Assembly: GCA_903909605.1 (NCBI GenBank)
Contig: CAIVWH010000030.1
Span: 1-64,000, forward strand
Length of the DNA stretch: 64,000 nucleotides
Source: an uncultured Micrococcales bacterium
Lineage (GTDB): Bacteria; Actinomycetota; Actinomycetes; Actinomycetales; Microbacteriaceae
Reading direction: 5' to 3'
Shown: piece after piece, positions 61,229 to 64,000 of the stretch
How positions within the stretch are numbered: the first letter of the stretch is position 1
How the letters are laid out: each line of letters starts with the position of its first letter
Translations under genes and position numbers: made by a program
The notes under the pieces: model-generated
Told to the model about the DNA's origin: nothing
The model's input: the letters and a program-made list of their open reading frames with translations, nothing else
The model's database searches: none

Positions 61229-62866
61229 ATGAATCAGAGGTCTTGCTCAAAGATGACCTGCGGCGGGCCCGCGGTTGCGACTCTGACCTACTCACACGAA
61301 GACCGAACCGCAGTTGTCGGCCCGCTCACCCCAGAGCACGAGCCGCACGCCTACGACCTCTGTGAGAAGCACGCCAAAAGCCTGACCGCCCCGATGGGGT
61401 GGCAGTTGATTCGTCATGGAGCCGTGCCAACCCCGCCGGCGCAGATCTCAACCGAAAGCAAACCGATGCCACTTAGAGACATAGTCAAGAGCTACGACGT
61501 TCGAGGTTTGGTCGGCACCCAGCTGACAGTCGACATGGTGCGCGCACTAGCCGCAGCGTTCGTCGACGAGGTCGAAGCAGCAGGCCAGGATGTGGTGGTC
61601 GGTCACGACATGCGCGACTCATCACCAGAGTTCGCTGAGGCTTTTGCCGAAGGTGCTGCCGCTCGCGGCGCCAACGTTGTGTCAATCGGCCTTTGCTCGA
61701 CCGACGAGTCATACTTTGCCAGCGGTTCGCTGAACGCTCCGGCTGCAATGTTTACCGCATCGCACAACCCGGCCACTTACAACGGCATCAAGTTTTCGCG
61801 TGCCGGCGCCAGGGGCATCAGCATCGACACCGGGCTTGGCAACATCCGCGACCGCGCAGAGATTTATCTTGAAAACGGCATCGAGTCGGTTGCGCAGCCT
61901 GGTGGTTTCCGTCAGGTGCACATCCTTGCCGACTACGCCGCTTACCTTCGAAAGCTCGTTGACCTGCGCGGCATTCGCAAGCTCAAGGTGGTTGTCGACG
62001 CTGGCAATGGCATGGGCGGCATGACGGTTCCGGCAGTGCTCGGCGCCGCAGCCGACCTAGAGAACCTTCCGCTCGAGATTGTTCCGCTCTACTTCGAGCT
62101 CGATGGCACATTCCCGAACCACGAGGCCAACCCGCTCGACCCAAAGAACCTTGTCGACCTGCAGCGGGCTGTGCTCGAGCACGGCGCAGACATCGGGCTA
62201 GCCTTCGACGGCGATGCAGACCGCTGCTTCGTCATCGACGAAAAGGGTGAGCCGGTTACCCCGAGCGCAGTGGCTGCCATTGTTGCTCGCCGTGAAATCG
62301 CCCGCGCTCGTCGCGAGTATCCGGGCAGTTCAATCACCGTGCTGCACAATCTGCTGACCTCGAACATCGTTCGCGAGGTCATCGAGAACGACGGTGCGGT
62401 CGCGGTTCGCACCAAGGTCGGTCACTCGCTGATCAAGGATGAGATGGCCCGCACCAGCGCAATCTTCGGTGGCGAGCACAGCGCGCACTATTACTTCAAG
62501 GACTTCTGGGGTGCAGACAACGGCATGCTCGCCGCGATGCACGTGCTTGCCGAGTTCGGTCACCAGGATGCACCGCTGAGCGAATTCGCCCGCCAGTACA
62601 ACCCATACTTCCTCAGTGGCGAAATCAACTCGACGGTTGCCGATGTTGCCGCCGCAAAGCAGCGCGTGCTCGACGCCTTCGAGGGTCGCGCCAGCTTTGA
62701 GCAGTTCGACGGAATCACCCTTAGTTCGAAGCCGCAGAGCAACTGGTGGTGGGCAAACGTTCGCAGTTCGAACACCGAACCGCTGCTTCGCCTAAACGTC
62801 GAGGCCGCCAACGAGGCCACCATGGCCGCGGTTCGCGACGAGCTGCTCGCACTTATTCGCGCTTAA
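61229..62866 (+). CDS. manB: DUF3499 domain fused to phosphomannomutase/phosphoglucomutase
   Basis: This 545-residue frame joins two proteins that are usually separate neighbours. Residues 1-65 match DUF3499, with zinc-ribbon-like Cys6, Cys11, Cys45 and His48. Residues 80-545 are a complete phosphohexomutase with phosphoserine Ser178 in TASHNP, magnesium loop DGDADR (327-332), [10 protein letters not shown] and [12 protein letters not shown]. Internal ATG 61466 ([11 protein letters not shown]) is where stand-alone enzymes start, and only a weak GAAAG precedes it, so a separately initiated mutase is possible. The enzyme links ManA and ManC in GDP-mannose synthesis. Confidence 0.88.
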   Translation: MNQRSCSKMTCGGPAVATLTYSHEDRTAVVGPLTPEHEPHAYDLCEKHAKSLTAPMGWQLIRHGAVPTPPAQISTESKPMPLRDIVKSYDVRGLVGTQLTVDMVRALAAAFVDEVEAAGQDVVVGHDMRDSSPEFAEAFAEGAAARGANVVSIGLCSTDESYFASGSLNAPAAMFTASHNPATYNGIKFSRAGARGISIDTGLGNIRDRAEIYLENGIESVAQPGGFRQVHILADYAAYLRKLVDLRGIRKLKVVVDAGNGMGGMTVPAVLGAAADLENLPLEIVPLYFELDGTFPNHEANPLDPKNLVDLQRAVLEHGADIGLAFDGDADRCFVIDEKGEPVTPSAVAAIVARREIARARREYPGSSITVLHNLLTSNIVREVIENDGAVAVRTKVGHSLIKDEMARTSAIFGGEHSAHYYFKDFWGADNGMLAAMHVLAEFGHQDAPLSEFARQYNPYFLSGEINSTVADVAAAKQRVLDAFEGRASFEQFDGITLSSKPQSNWWWANVRSSNTEPLLRLNVEAANEATMAAVRDELLALIRA

Positions 62867-62869
62867 ACT
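62864..62869 (+). promoter_or_regulatory. -10 box of ahcY (leaderless), overlapping the preceding stop
   Basis: TAAACT begins with the TAA stop codon of the phosphomutase and stands 7 bases before the ahcY ATG at 62877. Confidence 0.55.
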
Positions 62870-62876
62870 AATAGGG

Positions 62877-64000
62877 ATGAACGCTCCCTTCCCATACAAA
62901 GTCAAAGACCTCTCGCTTGCCGAGGCCGGTCGCCATCAGATTCGTCTAGCCGAGCACGAAATGCCCGGCCTCATGGCGCTGCGTGCCGAGTTCGCCGCTA
63001 GCCAGCCGCTCAAGGGCGCTCGCATTGCCGGCTCGCTGCACATGACCGTGCAGACCGCGGTCCTGATCGAAACCCTGGTTGCGCTCGGTGCCGAGGTTCG
63101 CTGGGCTTCGTGCAACATCTTTTCAACCCAGGATGAGGCTGCGGCCGCCGTTGTAGTCGGTCCAACCGGGACCGCTGAGAACCCCAAGGGTGTTCCATGC
63201 TTCGCCTGGAAGGGCGAGAGCCTCGAAGAGTACTGGTGGTGCACCGAGCAGATTTTGGTTTGGGGCGAAAACGCCGCCGAGGGCCCGAACATGATTCTCG
63301 ACGATGGTGGCGACGCAACGCTTCTGGTCCACAAGGGGCGCGAATACGAGCTCGCCGGGTCGGTGCCAACCGCGAAGGCGGATGACAGCGATGAGTGGAA
63401 GATCATCCTCGATGTGTTGAAGCGTTCGGTTGCAACTGCACCGACTCGCTACACCGAAATCGCAAAGCAGATTCAGGGTGTCACCGAAGAAACCACCACC
63501 GGTGTTCACCGACTCTACGAGCTGCACGCAAGCGGAGACCTGCTGTTCACCGCAATCAATGTGAACGACTCGGTCACCAAGTCGAAGTTTGACAACAAGT
63601 ATGGAATTCGTCACTCATTGCCAGATGGCTTAAACCGAGCTACCGACGTTCTTATCGGCGGCAAGGTGGTTCTCGTTGCCGGCTACGGAGATGTGGGCAA
63701 GGGCTCTGCCGATGCAATGCGCGGCCAGGGTGCCCGCGTAATCGTCACCGAGATCGACCCGATTTGCGCGCTGCAGGCGGCGATGGATGGCTACCAGGTC
63801 AGCACCATCGAAGCAGTGCTCGGTGAGGTCGACATCTTCATCTCGGCAACAGGAAACACCGGTGTCATCAGTGTCGAGCACATGCTCGGCATGAAGCACA
63901 ACGCAATCGTTGCGAACGTCGGTCACTTCGATAACGAGATCGACATGGCGGGGCTCGCCAAGCTTGCCGGAGCCAGGCGCATCGAGATCAAGCCACAGGT
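62877..64000 (+). CDS. ahcY: Adenosylhomocysteinase (3' end outside the window)
   Basis: The enzyme hydrolyses S-adenosylhomocysteine to adenosine and homocysteine, keeping methyltransferases active. About 374 codons are in the window and the frame is still open at the edge. Visible features are [13 protein letters not shown] near the start, [16 protein letters not shown] with substrate residues, [13 protein letters not shown], the NAD-binding loop [30 protein letters not shown] and [10 protein letters not shown]. It starts ten bases after the phosphomutase stop. The adenosine produced could feed the deaminase-phosphorylase salvage genes at 25983-29505. Confidence 0.96.
   Translation, partial: MNAPFPYKVKDLSLAEAGRHQIRLAEHEMPGLMALRAEFAASQPLKGARIAGSLHMTVQTAVLIETLVALGAEVRWASCNIFSTQDEAAAAVVVGPTGTAENPKGVPCFAWKGESLEEYWWCTEQILVWGENAAEGPNMILDDGGDATLLVHKGREYELAGSVPTAKADDSDEWKIILDVLKRSVATAPTRYTEIAKQIQGVTEETTTGVHRLYELHASGDLLFTAINVNDSVTKSKFDNKYGIRHSLPDGLNRATDVLIGGKVVLVAGYGDVGKGSADAMRGQGARVIVTEIDPICALQAAMDGYQVSTIEAVLGEVDIFISATGNTGVISVEHMLGMKHNAIVANVGHFDNEIDMAGLAKLAGARRIEIKPQ

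Noticed and set aside
1..64000. tRNA, rRNA, CRISPR arrays, insertion sequences, prophage or restriction system
   Set aside because: I looked in all intergenic gaps and for transposase, integrase, Cas and endonuclease proteins and found none. The methyltransferase at 1800 has no nuclease partner here.

Overview
The window is bacterial chromosome from an actinobacterium, most likely a member of the Microbacteriaceae with a compact genome (the Rhodoluna/Aquiluna type of freshwater or marine lineage is my best guess; genus level is uncertain). Reasons: moderately high GC, a WhiB2/WhmD-type regulator, an acyl-CoA carboxylase set with AccA3-like alpha, AccD5-like beta and a small epsilon subunit, DUF3499 and DUF5719 genes beside a phosphomannomutase, and an order accA-maf // accD-accE, birA-PH-purK-purE that is familiar from actinobacteria. 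Genes are packed tightly, with many 1-bp (TAATG) or 4-bp (ATGA/GTGA) overlaps. I see no rRNA, tRNA, insertion sequence, prophage or CRISPR array.

Layout. 1-5343: an ABC exporter half-transporter co-translated with an adenine-type methyltransferase, and a DrrA/DrrB-like exporter with two permeases. 5454-10055: a large secreted subtilisin-like protease with about twelve fibronectin type III repeats. 10131-14127: a riboflavin operon (ribD-ribE-ribBA-ribH, then a small membrane protein) on the minus strand behind an FMN riboswitch. 14236-20139: trpS, an ABC ATPase/permease pair, xthA, a TIG/OmpA-like fragment, a GH13 amylase and a Tat-exported Rieske protein. 20268-23671: the succinate dehydrogenase operon sdhCDAB. 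23785-29505: mannose-1-phosphate guanylyltransferase, then a nucleoside-salvage group (BMP lipoprotein, adenosine deaminase, phosphohexo/pentomutase, purine nucleoside phosphorylase). 29542-43441: an LpdA-like flavoprotein, the acyl-CoA carboxylase genes with Maf, biotin ligase and purKE, interrupted by an RNA methyltransferase, two membrane sensor-like proteins and a DUF885 peptidase. 43462-53882: a cell-surface polymer locus (LCP ligase, Wzm/Wzt-type exporter, GT2, TagF-like polymerase, lipoprotein, LysM protein, nucleotidyltransferase, O-antigen-ligase-like protein). 53957-62866: manA, galE, whiB, a large GT2 membrane protein, DUF5719, a zincin-like peptidase and a DUF3499-phosphomannomutase fusion. 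The window ends inside ahcY.

How the genes fit together. ManA, the phosphomannomutase and ManC together give fructose-6-phosphate to GDP-mannose, and GalE gives UDP-galactose. These can supply the glycosyltransferases and exporter of the surface-polymer locus. Biotin ligase, carboxylase alpha, beta and epsilon form one enzyme system. The BMP lipoprotein, deaminase, phosphorylase and mutase form a purine-nucleoside uptake and salvage route.

The most striking regulatory observation is that at least thirteen genes have a TANNNT box exactly 6 or 7 bases before the start codon, with no Shine-Dalgarno sequence. This is the signature of leaderless transcription. Several divergent pairs share intergenic regions of only 23-39 bp, and in two cases the box overlaps the stop codon of the preceding gene. 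No clearly new defence or mobile system was found; the most unusual items are the DUF3499-phosphomannomutase fusion, the higher-order repeat of the protease, the sensor pair without a response regulator, and two enzymes that have lost family-defining cysteines.
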